Shown here piece by piece: positions 1-10,455 of a stretch of 64,000 nt of DNA. The stretch is from Liriodendron chinense (Eukaryota > Streptophyta > Magnoliopsida > Magnoliales > Magnoliaceae). The stretch covers positions 84,934 to 148,933 of the forward strand of contig PVNU02002855.1 in assembly GCA_003013855.2 (NCBI GenBank), given 5' to 3'. The translations under genes and the position numbers were made by a program. Position 1 is the stretch's first letter; every line of letters begins with the position of its first letter. The notes beneath the pieces are model-generated. The model worked only from the letters and a program-made list of their open reading frames with translations. It had not been told where the DNA came from and ran no database searches.

Positions 1-259
1 GTCTAAGATAAACATGTAACCAAATTATTCTTTGATCATACTATCTTAACCATCTACTAAGTGGTCAAAAGTCTGAGCTAACCAAACTATCACATGTGAG
101 CACTTTTTTAGAACTCATCACACATGATGTGAGCCTAAAATCTGAACCGTCCAAGTGATGCAACACACCAATAAACCCCCAGGCACCAACTTTTACTCTG
201 ATCTATAACTTTTGTGCATGGGCCATAGAAAAAGGAAACAATTTTCTCCCTTGATTTGC

Positions 260-260
<1 letters not shown>

Positions 261-300
<40 letters not shown>
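261..300. repeat. (CT)n microsatellite
   Basis: About 20 CT dinucleotides with one TTCT interruption. It lies well downstream of the MYB stop codon and has no visible function. Confidence 0.9.
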
Positions 301-604
301 GCTACAGCCCACGAGTTTTGGATCTGGTTGAAAGTTTGGTCCTCGGATTTTTTTGGGGTGCCTTCATTACATAGACTGTTCGGATTTTTAGCTCAATCAA
401 GTGTGATGAGTTTTCAAAAAGTGCTCATGAGTTATCATGAGAACTGGTGTGCAGGTGAGCATTCCTCTCTCTTCATTTTATTGCAAAGAAAAGAAAACTT
501 ACAGATGGTAGCACTCCGATGAGACTATGCTAGTTTACATACGAAAGGGTTTATCTATTTTAACAAATAGGCCCACCTTTTTGATAGATGCACCCTTCCT
601 TTGC

Positions 605-610
605 TTTATT
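605..610 (-). terminator. Candidate polyadenylation signal of the MYB gene
   Basis: TTTATT on the plus strand reads AATAAA on the minus strand, about 380 nt beyond the MYB stop codon. A weaker AATAAG sits closer, at about 887-892. Plant poly(A) signals are loose, so this is only a candidate. Confidence 0.3.
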
Positions 611-988
611 TATTACAAAATGCTAAAGAGGTTTGCATCGACCGAAAGGTGTGGGTGTAAATACTAACTCCCTTGCGAGTACGTTTCCCCTATCCGACTA
701 CTTAGGATCACGAGCTTGTGTTACCCAATTGGGACCCGCATACTGAGATGGTACGATGATCGGATCCGTCCATTTTACTGGATGCTGTGCTTCATGGGCC
801 ACCATATGAAACTTACACTGAACGGTGATTCTCACCATCGGTATGTGTTGATGAATGTTAAGGATGGTGTGATTATTGGATCATAGCTTATTTATGTTAG
901 CACCAAGAAAATGGACGGTTGTGATCGTCGGAGTGCCTCTGCAAGTGGGCCCAAACCCAGTGATCCTCAGCATCACTCAAATGACCCC

Positions 989-1595
989 TCATGGCCATTC
1001 TTGCTCCAGGTCGAGAAAAGACGCCAACTGTTGGAAAACGTACGGCTGAAGGCCGTCATCTCTGGTCCAATCTTCGAGCATCGCCTCGTTGAAGAGAAGT
1101 GCATGATCGGACGGTAGGGATAAGTCGATGTTAGGATCATCGCCTGTGATTGCATCGTCTGCCAGTAGGATCCCATCACTACATGCTTGCATGAAATCAG
1201 TGAAAGGAGGATGCGCCACGTAGACTTCTCCAACGTCCATCATCAATTTTTGAAAGGAATCTTCGTCTGGAGAGGCCAAGCATTTGTTCGTCAAGAAATC
1301 AACGGCTTGATTGGTGTCCAGGGACGGATGGATGGGTGGCTGTGGAGTGACAAAACCTTTAGAGCACTTGAAGGCCTTAGTCCGAATTGTGTTGGGTTCG
1401 AACGCCGGTGGCGAAGGTGTAACCTTGATGGATGGTGGCTCCATCGTGGCTTTATAGCCGTTGGATTTGGGAGTGGGCCTTTGTTTGGATGATTGTGGGG
1501 ATTGGGCAAGCACTTTCTTACCCAATGTAGTGTTCCAATAATTCTTGATTTCATTGTCTGTTCGCCCTGGCAGTCTTCCGGCTATTAGTGACCAT
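989..1595 (-). CDS. TT2-like: MYB exon 3
   Basis: 607 nt after the acceptor TACAG at 1600-1596. It completes R3 (WSLIAGRLPGRTDNEIKNYW) and encodes the whole regulatory C-terminus, including the IRTKAFKCSK motif, to TGA at 991-989. Confidence 0.93.
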
Positions 1596-3376
1596 CTGTA
1601 CAGAATAAATAAATAAATAAAAATTAAATTTATATTTATATTATTATTTGGTTGCATAGGCATTTAATACACGTGGGAACACGGTGACCGTTGATATGAT
1701 TTTTTCCATTGAAGGTGGGACACCCAAAAAAATTACATTCGGATCAATAATCGGATAATCGGGTTGGATACGGATATCCAAAGATGATCCGTTTAATATT
1801 CAGGGTCGGATTCGGATCAACCTTGATCCGGCTCGTTAACGACCCGACCCGATAAAAAAATAAAAATAAAATAAAAACAGATGAGTATCTCTCTCTCGGA
1901 TATCGGGTTGGATCATAATCGGATCGGAAACGGATTTTTAAAATTTTAAACGGGTCGGGTTGGATCATATACTTGTGATCCGAATCGGATTCGGGTAGGA
2001 TATATTCTTAATCGGGTCAAATACGGATCATCACTGATCCGGCCGTATCCGACCCGTTGACAGCCCTACTTTTGGCGCTTCTCTCATCTGATTTGAGGCA
2101 TCAAATCAATGGCCTGGATCAACCATAGGTTCTACATGTATCTTATCGTTCATCTGGACCAATCAATTCACTTGGACAATCCAATCGATCAATCTGAACT
2201 GTCCATTTAAGTTTAGAACGTATTTCATGAGTTACATGCAAAAATCTAATCCATCCTGAATTTTGGCCTCATGTTCTATAGCCGTCCATTTTTCCTAGCC
2301 ATGAATGCCATGGTTTTTATCACCTAACATTGGAAACATGAGCTGTCCATGATGATCTCTTACAATAAGTGGGTCAAATTGTTGATTAAACCTATTTGTG
2401 TGAAGGATCTTGATCATCCATGTTTAAGGCCTTTGATCAAATGGTTAATATTTGTTAGATCAGCGTGATGCTTCCATGGTAAAGAATGAAATGTGCATGG
2501 GACCTGATGAACAGTAAATCAACCAATTGGACGATCTATATGTTTCAATTAAACTGGGAGCACTCTAATTTATGGTGCTCCCGAGAGCACTGGAGCATTT
2601 CTCATGAGAATTACATGCACGTGATATCACCAGGTTTTCATCACCACGCTGAGATCCTGAGAATACCGTAATAATGTCACAAAAGATACGCTAAAGCGTG
2701 GGACGCTCCCAGTTACATTCTACTATTTTAGCATATAGAAATTGTGGAGCCCACCGTGATTATGTCGTACCCACGCCATCCGTTTTGCCAGCTCATTTTA
2801 GGGCTTCAGCTCAAAAAATGAGGTAGATTCAGAGCTTAAGTGAACCACACCATAAGAAAACAGTGGGTATTGAACTGGAACATTGAAAACTTCTTAGTGG
2901 CTACAAAAGTTTTGGATCAAGCTGATATTTTTTATTTCCTTTACACATGACTGTGTGATCTTATGAAGAGGTTGGATAACAGATATATATCCTTGTGGAG
3001 CTTAAGTAGCTTTCAATTTTGAATGGTATATGTCATTATCTGTCGAGTCGGGATTGTCTGGCTCAGCTTCAACATGATTTTTCTGTTTGTCGACTCCTGA
3101 TTGGTCCAACTCAGCATACGCACAATATCAGTGTCAGGGCTGGACTAATCAAGTGGTTGGAACACAGGAAAATCCTATTAAGGACTAAGCAGACAATCCA
3201 GACTCTTATTCCTCATGTTTCCTGCCGTGTGGGCCACTTACAAGCTGCCTCATTTTTGGAATCATGTCCTAAAATGATACGGATAAAATGGATGGACAGC
3301 ATTTTTGGAATCATGTCCTAAAATGATACGGTCAAATGGATGTACAGTGTGGAAGTTTACAGCCACTGTACAAGTT

Positions 3377-3472
<96 letters not shown>

Positions 3473-4597
3473 CCACTTTTTACTGAAAAAATTATACAGT
3501 GGCATTAAGAAAATTTCACTGCTTGAAAAGCACCTCCCAGACTTTCGATCCATAAATCATAGCTGTGGGAGAATTTTGCGGTAAAAATCTCTAAATATTT
3601 TTACTTTCATCGAAATTCTATTGATGATATTTCCTGAAAAAGGTTCAAGATTTAAAAATCTCTACTAGCATTGACACCCTTCTTTTGATAAATACACTCT
3701 TTTTTACTTGCACCGCCTGCATTGGAGGTGAAGAAGTTCGTCATGGAGGACGTTTCACGTAAATAGCCCAGTACTAAGTGGAAGAGAATTCTCCATCAGA
3801 TCCACTCCGTCCATCAGGTGTAACAACGCATTTTCAACGTGGATCCTAAAATTCAGTAAAATCTAAAATTTATATTGGCCACACCTTGGAAAATAGTAAA
3901 ATCATGCCTAAAACCTCATAATTCACGTGGTGTGAATCCTTATTTTTTACCGAACCCATTGGATGGCATATACACACCACTTGGACCCCACACAGTTCTG
4001 ATGATTTTAATGGTGGGATTTCCAATCTCAAGTGTTCCTCGTGGTGTGGTCCTCCTGAGTGTTTTCTATGCCTGATTTCGGTCCAAAAAATGGGTAGCAC
4101 AGATGGCGGACGAGGTGGATCTCATCCGTACGCTGTCTGTAGACAGTAGACTAAAACTTAAATGAGTCCCACAACAAGAAGCATTGGAGATTGAACGCCC
4201 ACCGTTGAAACAAGAATTTTTGGATCAGGCTCATATTTTTATTTTCAGGTCATCCATGTGAGAATGACCCAATTAACGGTTTAGATGGCATACAAATATT
4301 ATATTGGACATAGGGAGGTTTCAACTATAGGCATTTCCTTACCCACTTTTTCCAGTATACGGCTCACTTGAGTTTGGATCAATCTCATTATTTTTTTTTC
4401 GCCAACATGATGCGGAAAAGTAGAAGGACGGAATGGATTCATAAACATCACGGTGGGCCCACCTAGCTTCTGAGTGTAGGATGGGAAAGGGTTTCACAGG
4501 CGATTTACATCCGTCCATTATAAGATGGAGAATAATTCTATCCGTCCAGCCGGTGGTATTCAGTGGACCGGATCGGATGGTTAAGATAGTCAGATTA

Positions 4598-4659
<62 letters not shown>

Positions 4660-6567
4660 CGGATTGGCTGGTGTACCCTGCACCACCACTTTATTGATGT
4701 CAGCGAGTTCTGTGGGCCCCACCAAAAGGTATATGTTTTATCCAAACCGTTAAGATATGAGGTTGTTGTAAGGATTTAGACTAAAACTGATCAGAATAGA
4801 AAGCTCCAGTGGACCACATTGCAGAAAGTAATGGATATTGAACACTTACTATTGAAACCTTCTTGTGGGTCACAGAAGTTTTGGATCAATCTAATATTTG
4901 TTTTTACCCTTTATTTAGGTCTGTGTGACCTTATTAACAGTTTGGATGGCAAATAAACATCATGGTGGGACCTAGGAATGTTTTAACAGTAAGAATCATT
5001 GTCCCAACTGCCTTTTTTGGTGTGATCCATTTGAGCTTTGGATATGACTCTTTTTTTTTTTTTTTTCAGATCATGCCTTAAAATGACCTCGCCAAATGGA
5101 ATGAACGGTGTGGATATATTAAATCCATCATCATGGGACCCACATAACCTTGATCTTCTTTGGACCGTTGGTACACTCACAATCCGGTGCTAGAGGACTG
5201 ACGTACTTCTCTGCAAGGACACGTAGGTACACCAGCCAATCCGCTTCCATTTGTTTCCACTAGGTTACATCTAAAATGTACGGACACGTGTACGGTCCAT
5301 AGTACGAACTGTCATGTCCCAATTCTACGTTGTTATTATTAGGTGTATGGTAACAAACTTACACGGAAGGGATGATTGTGACCGTTACTATGTCCAGATG
5401 AATTTAAAAAATTAATAAGAAGATTTTGGACGGCCGACGTTCAACTTCATAAATCGACAGCCAGGATCATCAACGAAACATAATTTAAGATTGTCGCTTC
5501 TTTTATGATAGTGGAGTGAAAATGGACGGTTTAAATCATTGGATCATCTAATATGGTGGTCCAAATAGGGCGACTACAACTACTCTTCCACAAGAAAGCA
5601 TTAAATGTGCCGGTAGATATGGAATAAGAGATTTGCAGCACATGTATCAGTGTGACACCCTTGTGAGATCCGACCCGTTCATCAGGCGAGGGCCACCATG
5701 GACATTCTCTGACCCAAAAACCAGCCACCCCATGGGCCACATGCATGTTCGAAAAAATGCACGTCTAGGATAGAAGGATGACCCACTTTTCTTTTTTGTC
5801 ACTGGCCAGGATCACTCCAACATCCACCCGATGAGTGGGTCCGATCCTCATGCATGGCAAAGCTTCGGTGGATTCCTAACTGTGGGGCCCACTGTGATGT
5901 ATGCACCTTACATCCACGCCGTCCATCCGTTTTGACAGCTCATTTTAGTTTATGATTCCAAAATGAAGCAGATCCATATCTTAGGTGGACCACACCACAG
6001 GAAACAGTGGTCATTTTATACCCACCACTAAAACGGATGGACGTTGTGGATGTAAGGCACATACATCATGGTGGGCCCCACAGTCAGGTATCCACCAAAG
6101 CCGCGCGCGCCCCTCATACATGTGCCACGTTGGCACGTGTGCTTCAGATGGCCCACAAGGAATACCTATTCCCAAGAAGCTTGTGGAGTCTGATGATGAG
6201 GTCCTCTTCGTCGACTGATATGTTACCCCTCTTGATGTCCGGTCTCAGATAATTCAGCCAGCGTAGCCTACAACTCTTCCCACACCTCTTCAAGCCTGCA
6301 TTCACCATCATGAAAAATCCTTGGCATTTCGTCAAGCATCTCAACTTCATCGTTGATTATAGAGTCAACTCAGCGATTTAAAACTCAGAGCTTTATGACT
6401 CGGTCTGACTCGCGCCTGGCATGTTAGAAAATATACATGTTTTTGAGTGGTTTGTCGGACTTGCAACTAGTGAAACCGAGTCAACTCGAAGAATTCCCTC
6501 ACTTTCGTCTGAGTCTTGACAAAGAGAGTCAACTCAGCGAAACTGACTCGATTTTGCTGAGTCTACA

Positions 6568-6653
<86 letters not shown>

Positions 6654-6782
6654 CAGCTCTCTTGGGGAGGCTTCTCCATTTTCCTTCTCCATGGGTTTTA
6701 ATGTATGAAATGAGGATTTTATCTTCAATGGCAGTCCATGCTCCTCTATTCAGTCCTTCCTTTGCACAACATGGACTCCGAC

Positions 6783-6786
<4 letters not shown>
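989..6786 (-). CDS. TT2-like: R2R3-MYB transcription factor, TT2/MYBPA2-like (subgroup 5)
   Basis: Three exons (6786-6654, 6295-6166, 1595-989) give 870 nt, or 289 residues plus TGA. Exons 1 and 2 are 133 and 130 nt, the classic R2R3-MYB sizes, and all splice sites are GT-AG. The protein starts MGRSPCCAKEGLNRGAW. R2 is at about residues 14-64 and R3 at about 67-116. The bHLH-interaction signature D/E-L-x2-R/K-x3-L-x6-L-x3-R is complete at residues 76-95. A TIRTKAFKCSK motif (about 157-167) and an acidic tail ending near DLEQEWP match the TT2/MYBPA2 group. Known members act in the nucleus with bHLH and WD40 partners to switch on proanthocyanidin genes such as ANR. Nothing is broken. The second intron is unusually long (4570 nt). 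Subgroup placement is inference from motifs; membership of R2R3-MYB is certain. Confidence 0.93.
1744..2070. repeat. GGGTCGGATC-rich MITE-like repeat
   Basis: The stretch is full of CGGGTCGGGT / GGATCCGAAT words in both orientations and ends ...CGTTGACAGCCCTAC. Many plant hAT-type MITEs end in (TAG)GGCTGTCAA and carry such GGGTCGG repeats, so I infer a degraded hAT MITE. No clean target duplication was found. Confidence 0.45.
2744..3360. mobile_element. GTGGGCCCACC-family MITE copy, degraded
   Basis: Starts GTGGAGCCCACCGTGAT and follows the family order: CCATCCGTTTTGCCAGCTCATTTTAGG, then AAGTTTTGGATCAAGCTGATAT, then the inverted terminal part. It contains a direct duplication of about 50 bp (3248-3299 and 3300-3345, both with TTTTTGGAATCATGTCC). 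It ends beside the (TA)n tract at 3379. Confidence 0.6.
3379..3470. repeat. (AT)46 microsatellite
   Basis: A perfect AT dinucleotide run of about 92 bp. It is palindromic, so it can extrude a cruciform and is prone to length change. It lies in MYB intron 2. Confidence 0.95.
3870..4470. mobile_element. GTGGGCCCACC-family MITE copy, degraded
   Basis: Family words occur in order (TTGGACCCCACACAG, TGTGGTCC, GCCCACCGTTGAAAC, TTTTTGGATCAGGCTCATAT, ACATCACGGTGGGCCCACC at the right end). The left end is unclear. Confidence 0.5.
4599..4658. repeat. (TA)30 microsatellite
   Basis: A perfect TA run of 60 bp directly abutting the left inverted repeat of the next MITE (4660). This suggests insertion at, or expansion from, a TA-rich target. 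Confidence 0.95.
4660..5243. mobile_element. GTGGGCCCACC-family MITE with 18-bp terminal inverted repeats
   Basis: CGGATTGGCTGGTGTACC at 4660-4677 is the exact reverse complement of GGTACACCAGCCAATCCG at 5226-5243, giving a 584-bp element. The interior is the usual family order with GTGACCTTATTAACAG in the middle. It has no coding capacity. Confidence 0.8.
5880..6083. mobile_element. Short 204-bp MITE of the same family
   Basis: Near-perfect foldback: CTGTGGGGCCCACTGTGATG at the left and CATCATGGTGGGCCCCACAG at the right, with GCCGTCCATCCGTTTT / AAAACGGATGGACG inside. The centre present in long copies is missing. It sits 83 nt downstream of the exon 2 donor of the MYB gene. Confidence 0.75.
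6166..6295 (-). CDS. TT2-like: MYB exon 2
   Basis: 130 nt, starting after ...AATGCAG and ending ...GGGAATAG|GTATTCC. It encodes the end of R2 (LKRCGKSCRLRWLNYLRP) and the first part of R3, including the start of the bHLH-interaction signature. Confidence 0.93.
6296..6653 (-). other. MYB intron 1 with compound microsatellite
   Basis: 358-nt GT-AG intron. Its first ~85 nt are (CT)n then (GT)n (plus strand: (AC)n 6570-6604, (AG)n 6607-6650). The rest holds several GAGTCAACTC/GACTCG words at 6360-6560, also frequent in the LTRs further along. No gene lies inside. Confidence 0.85.
6570..6650. repeat. Compound (AC)n(AG)n microsatellite at the intron 1 donor
   Basis: (AC)17-18 followed by (AG)22. 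On the transcribed minus strand the intron begins GTA then (CT)n(GT)n. Confidence 0.95.
6654..6786 (-). CDS. TT2-like: MYB exon 1
   Basis: 133 nt encoding residues 1-44 and the first base of Gly45. The ATG is at 6786-6784, directly after a GA-repeat leader. The donor is ...AGAGCTG|GTACTCTC, so the intron runs within three bases into a (CT)n tract. Confidence 0.93.

Positions 6787-6821
<35 letters not shown>
6787..6821 (-). promoter_or_regulatory. GA-repeat 5' leader of the MYB gene
   Basis: A (GA)n run of about 17 units (read CT on the plus strand) directly abuts the start codon. Such GA/CT leaders are common in plant 5' UTRs and are bound by BBR/BPC proteins. Binding here is inference. Confidence 0.55.
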
Positions 6822-6823
<2 letters not shown>

Positions 6824-6862
6824 CACCCCCCCCACGAAGCCCCGACCTCTCCCTTTCTTCCT

Positions 6863-6869
6863 CTTTATA
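6863..6869 (-). promoter_or_regulatory. TATA box of the MYB gene
   Basis: TATAAAG on the minus strand, 77-83 nt upstream of the ATG. With a start site about 30 nt downstream, the 5' UTR would be about 50 nt and almost entirely the GA repeat. Confidence 0.55.
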
Positions 6870-6990
6870 GACCCCATGATGTTTGATTGCCATTTCCCGT
6901 TGTGAGGTGGAATCATACGCCACGGCACCCACGTCTTCGCTGGGACGCGGATTGCTTATGCCGCAGGAAGTTCCTGCTGTCAGAAGCTAA

Positions 6991-7268
6991 GTGGGGCCCA
7001 CCGTAGTGTTTGTGAGAAATGTACTCCGTCCATCCTTTTTTTCCAGCTCCTCTGGGTCCACCGTGACGTTTATACACAATATAAACCGTTCATAAGGTCA
7101 TTCCTAATCCAAAACTTCTGTGGTGCCACTTTAATGGACCACTGTTTTATGTGGTGTGATCCACTTGAATTTTGGATCTGCCTCATTTTTGGGCCCGTGC
7201 CTAAAATGATCTAAGAAAAGTGAATGGACGGTGTGGATATATCACATACATCATGGTGGGGCCCACCG
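6991..7268. mobile_element. MITE copy in the MYB promoter
   Basis: GTGGGGCCCACCGTAGTG at the left and CATCATGGTGGGGCCCACC at the right, with the shared interior. It lies about 120 nt upstream of the putative MYB TATA box, so it may bring regulatory sequence; that is inference. Confidence 0.65.
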
Positions 7269-7670
7269 AACTTGGTGACCTCAACACACCAGGCAATCAG
7301 CTTCCTCTCAGCCAACCTACCTTATTTGTACGGAAGAAAAAAGATGTGATCCTGATGCTTTCGGATGCATATAGTGTCCAATACATTCGACTTTATAGTA
7401 ACTAGTAAGGCGAGTTTCCCTTTCATCTGGAACGTTGATCGGATGGGCCATTGTTAGGATGGGCCATACCCAAAGAATATTTTAGATTACAGTGTAATTT
7501 CCATTGTATCGTTTGCCTGCTGAATAGACCGTTGGTACATTTTCTTTTGACCACCATGCCTAAGAAGCTCATCAAATGGTTCCATCTTCGATTTTTGTGG
7601 CATCCCCAATCGTTGGTGTTGGCCCATAAAATCAAAAGTCTGGATCATCTAACATGGGGTCCACTTGTAA
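7269..7670. other. Gene-free spacer
   Basis: No coding signal, inverted repeat or recognised transposon end. Only ordinary AT-rich sequence. Confidence 0.5.
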
Positions 7671-7826
7671 GGACTAAGCTCTTCCGGACGATGCACCCTT
7701 CCTGATGCATCAGGACTCTGTACCTTTTTTAGAAGACCCAACGACGCTCGAGTAGAATTGTTAGGTGAGAACAAGCCTACCTTCCTCCTAATAAAAGGGG
7801 GTGGTGCCAAAAAGGTTCTGGCCAAT
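7671..7826. repeat. Dispersed repeat R2, copy 1
   Basis: About 156 bp, roughly 90% identical by eye to 10456-10607. Shared marks are CTAAGCTCTTCCGGACGATG, the perfect 14-bp palindrome CCTGATGCATCAGG, and GACGCTCGAGTAGAATTG. A minus-strand reading frame (SPNNSTRASLGLLKK) is conserved between copies but is too short to name. Confidence 0.7.
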
Positions 7827-8366
7827 GGGAGCGGATTAGGTGAGACCCCGGATCCGCCGAGGTGGGTGGGACCCCTTACTGTGAGGCCTACTGTGATGAA
7901 TGTGACTACATCCACGCCGTCCATCCGTATTGAAAGCTCACTTTAGAGCATGATCCAAAAAATGAAGCAGTTCCAAATCCCAAATGGACCATTTTACAGG
8001 AAACTGTGGTGATTGACCATTAAAAATTTTCCTGAAGATGATATTTGCGTGGTCTCTTCATTTAGGTGTTTATGACCTTATCAACAGGTTCATTTAGGTG
8101 TTTATGACCTTATCAACAGGTTGGATGGAAAATAAACATTCCGGTGGAATCCATGAAATTTTTAATGGTGAGGATTCAATCACGACTGTTTCTTGTGTTG
8201 TAGTTCACATAAGATTATTTATGCAGCTTCGTTTTCTGTATCATGCTCTAAAATGAGCTTTAAAAATGGTTGGATGGCGCGGATTTAAGTTACATACATC
8301 ACTGTAAGCCCCACAGTCGGGTCCCACCCACCTTGATGTATCTCGGGTCTCACCTAATCCGCTCCC
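7827..8366. mobile_element. MITE with ~22-bp terminal inverted repeats
   Basis: GGGAGCGGATTAGGTGAGAC at the left matches inverted GTCTCACCTAATCCGCTCCC at the right, followed inward by AGGTGGGTGGGACCC and its complement. 540 bp, internal GTGGGCCCACC-family body with a duplicated ATTTAGGTGTTTATGACC stretch (8080-8120). It begins exactly where repeat R2 ends. Confidence 0.75.
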
Positions 8367-8390
8367 CAGCCAGATCTACCCGTCATTAGG

Positions 8391-8900
8391 CCTGACAAAA
8401 TTTCATACGACACGTTAACCGGGTTTGAAAAAACTAGTCTTCGGGTCATGTCGGGTCACTAATGAGTTGACCGTTAAGACCGTTAGCATAATGGGTCAGG
8501 TCAATGTTTCACCCGCAAATCTGTTTAACCTGTTAATATAATGGTCTAGATCACCAAATCATGGCTTACCTATGAACAGGACACTCCATCATATGCAATA
8601 TGCAATATTGCAATGTACAGGTGATTCCCCCCACGTGTGAATCTTATTGTTTTCGGTGATAGAATGGGTCCAAAAGGTAGGCCACTGCTATATGTTGGGT
8701 CAAACTGTTAGTTGTCCTCATCAACGATGTGGTCATCTGATGAGTAGACTAGCCTAATGGGTTAAACGATCAGGTTACGGGTGGTTTCTAGATTTTGACC
8801 CATTAGTTAACGACCAAGTTTGAATTAGCAAATTTTTGGCACGACACTAAATACGAACGCCACAGGAACACGGTTCAACACAACCAGTTGCCAAGCTTAC
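8391..8900. mobile_element. Possible hAT-type MITE
   Basis: Begins TTAGGCCTGACAA and ends ...TTGCCAAGCTTAC, an imperfect inverted pair. The inside is rich in GGGTCATGTCGGGTCA, ACGACACG and CACGACACTAAATACG words typical of plant GGCCTGGCAA-type hAT MITEs (from memory). No target duplication was found. Confidence 0.4.
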
Positions 8901-9345
8901 CCATGATGATCCTTATGCTTACCATAGGGCCCACCTTGATGATATGTTCTATATCCACTTCGTCCATTCATTTTTCCAGACAATTTTAGGACATGGGCAC
9001 TAAGATTAAGCACATACAAATCTCAGGTGCACCATACCACAAGAAACAGTGATGATTGAATGCTCACCATTAAAAACTTCCCAAGGCCCACTGTAAGCAA
9101 ATCCATAATGTTTATTTATCATCCAAGCCATTGATAATGTAAACCAGAAATGGATGAAGAGAAAATACAAAGATTAGCTTGTTCTAAAACTTTTGTGGCC
9201 TACGAAAATAATTTAATGGTAATTCAACACTTTCTCCTGTGGCGTGGTCCACCCAAGATTTGGATATGGTTAAGTTTTGGTATAAAGTACTTAAATGAGA
9301 TGAGAAAACGGATGGGCGGCGTGGATATGAAGCACATTTATAGGG
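8901..9345. mobile_element. MITE copy (CCTTACCCTTACCGT subfamily), 3' truncated
   Basis: Closely matches the complete copy at 10628-11084 from GATGATCCTTATGCTTACC to GGATATGAAGCACATTTAT. It then switches abruptly at about 9345 to another family member, so the right end is lost. Confidence 0.65.
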
Positions 9346-9640
9346 ATGATATTTGTTCTTACAGTTTATCATAGTGGTAATAATTCTATGAACGGTTTGG
9401 ATGATATATAAGCATCATGGTAAGCTGATAGTGTTGTTTCCATTATTTTGTTGGTGTGCCTCAGCTGAGTTATGGATTTGATTAAGTTTTATAATCCTGT
9501 CATATTGTGGTCTTTCAAAACAGATGGACGGAGTGGATATGTCATGGACATTTCTGTGGACCCCACACAGCCCCGGGCACAGAGGTATGTCTGTGCGCCG
9601 GGTCAAGGCAATCCGCTCCCACCAAACATAACCCCGGTTT
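9346..9640. mobile_element. Second MITE fragment joined to the truncated copy
   Basis: The middle and right half of a family member, ending ACATTTCTGTGGACCCCACACAG and then a terminal segment GCAATCCGCTCCCACC. It forms a chimera with the preceding copy. Confidence 0.5.
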
Positions 9641-10455
9641 GGTGTAGCCTGCCCCACCACCCCAAATCTCAATCTGCACCGTTCATATAGACACGTGCAG
9701 AAATCGGGACGGTTGACATAGAGGGCCTCAGCTTAGAATGGGGCAAAAATTTCACCGTCGTTAGATCCTGTCCTATCCTTGCCTGTTAACCGAAATTTAA
9801 CCTACTACTCAAATTATGGATTCTTAGGTTAGTTTTGCACCATTTTAGAAAACGGTGGTGACCCTTGAAACGTGAACAAGAAATAGTTTCCGAGAAATCC
9901 AGACCGTCTGAATCCCTGAAACCAACCTTGGATGGTGCATAATCAGAAATTGCACTGAGAAGATTTTACCACCCAACCCATGTGGTTTTTTACTTTTAAC
10001 CCTACATCTGATAATCATTAAATGGACAGATAGGATTACGAGGTTGGTGTAATGTTATAGATGTACTCCATCCATAATGGGACCCACAGCTTAGATGGTC
10101 TGGACAGCTGTCCATGACTGCCACGTTTGAGTAGTCACTTACATTTTTAAATGGTGTAAAACTGACAAAGGAGTCTATCCTTGGCACCTATAGATCATTG
10201 AACCGTACAAAATTGAAGAACGTGTTCATCCACGGTGTCGCCCACATGATTAGTGGTGTGGGTCGTTGCCTGAGAGCCACGTGTCGAAATGTCAGTGTAC
10301 AGACGAGTTGTTTAATTGGTGTACCTTCCCTGAATGAAATTGACAGTTCACTCCAGAAGACTAGCAAGTTAATACACTGAATGAGATGAGAAAACGGAGT
10401 GGATCTGAAGCACATTCGTCCAGGTGTGGGCCCTTTTCTAAGCCCTTCCACTTCC
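9641..10455. other. Gene-free spacer with MITE scrap
   Basis: No gene recognised. 10381-10425 is a short piece of the MITE right end (GAGATGAGAAAACGGAGTGG...). The remainder is unclassified AT-rich DNA. Confidence 0.5.

Larger units (their letters stand above)
1..988. other. Gene-free 3' flank of the MYB gene
   Basis: I see no credible coding region here. The stretch is AT-rich with short low-complexity tracts and contains the (CT)n microsatellite at 261-300. Read on the minus strand it is the 3' UTR and downstream flank of the MYB gene that stops at 989. No transposon ends were recognised, although wording such as gggccaccatatga near 797 resembles the MITE family found later. Confidence 0.5.
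1596..6165 (-). other. MYB intron 2, 4.57 kb, repeat-filled
   Basis: The intron is bounded by GTATTCC at 6165 and TACAG ending at 1596. It contains a GGGTCGGATC-rich repeat (1744-2070), four MITE copies, and two (TA)n tracts. 2071-2743 and 5244-5879 hold nothing I recognise. Correct flanking exons and phase show that the insertions did not break splicing signals; efficient splicing is not shown. Confidence 0.85.

Noticed and set aside
989..1663. MYB exon 3 as a separate 224-residue gene starting MPMQPNN
   Set aside because: The extra N-terminus is intron translation; the acceptor TACAG and phase fit exon 2 at 6166.
3305..3584. ORFs of poly Ile-Tyr across the (AT)n tracts (also near 4481-4753)
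   Set aside because: They exist only because a TA dinucleotide repeat has no stop codons; no protein signal.
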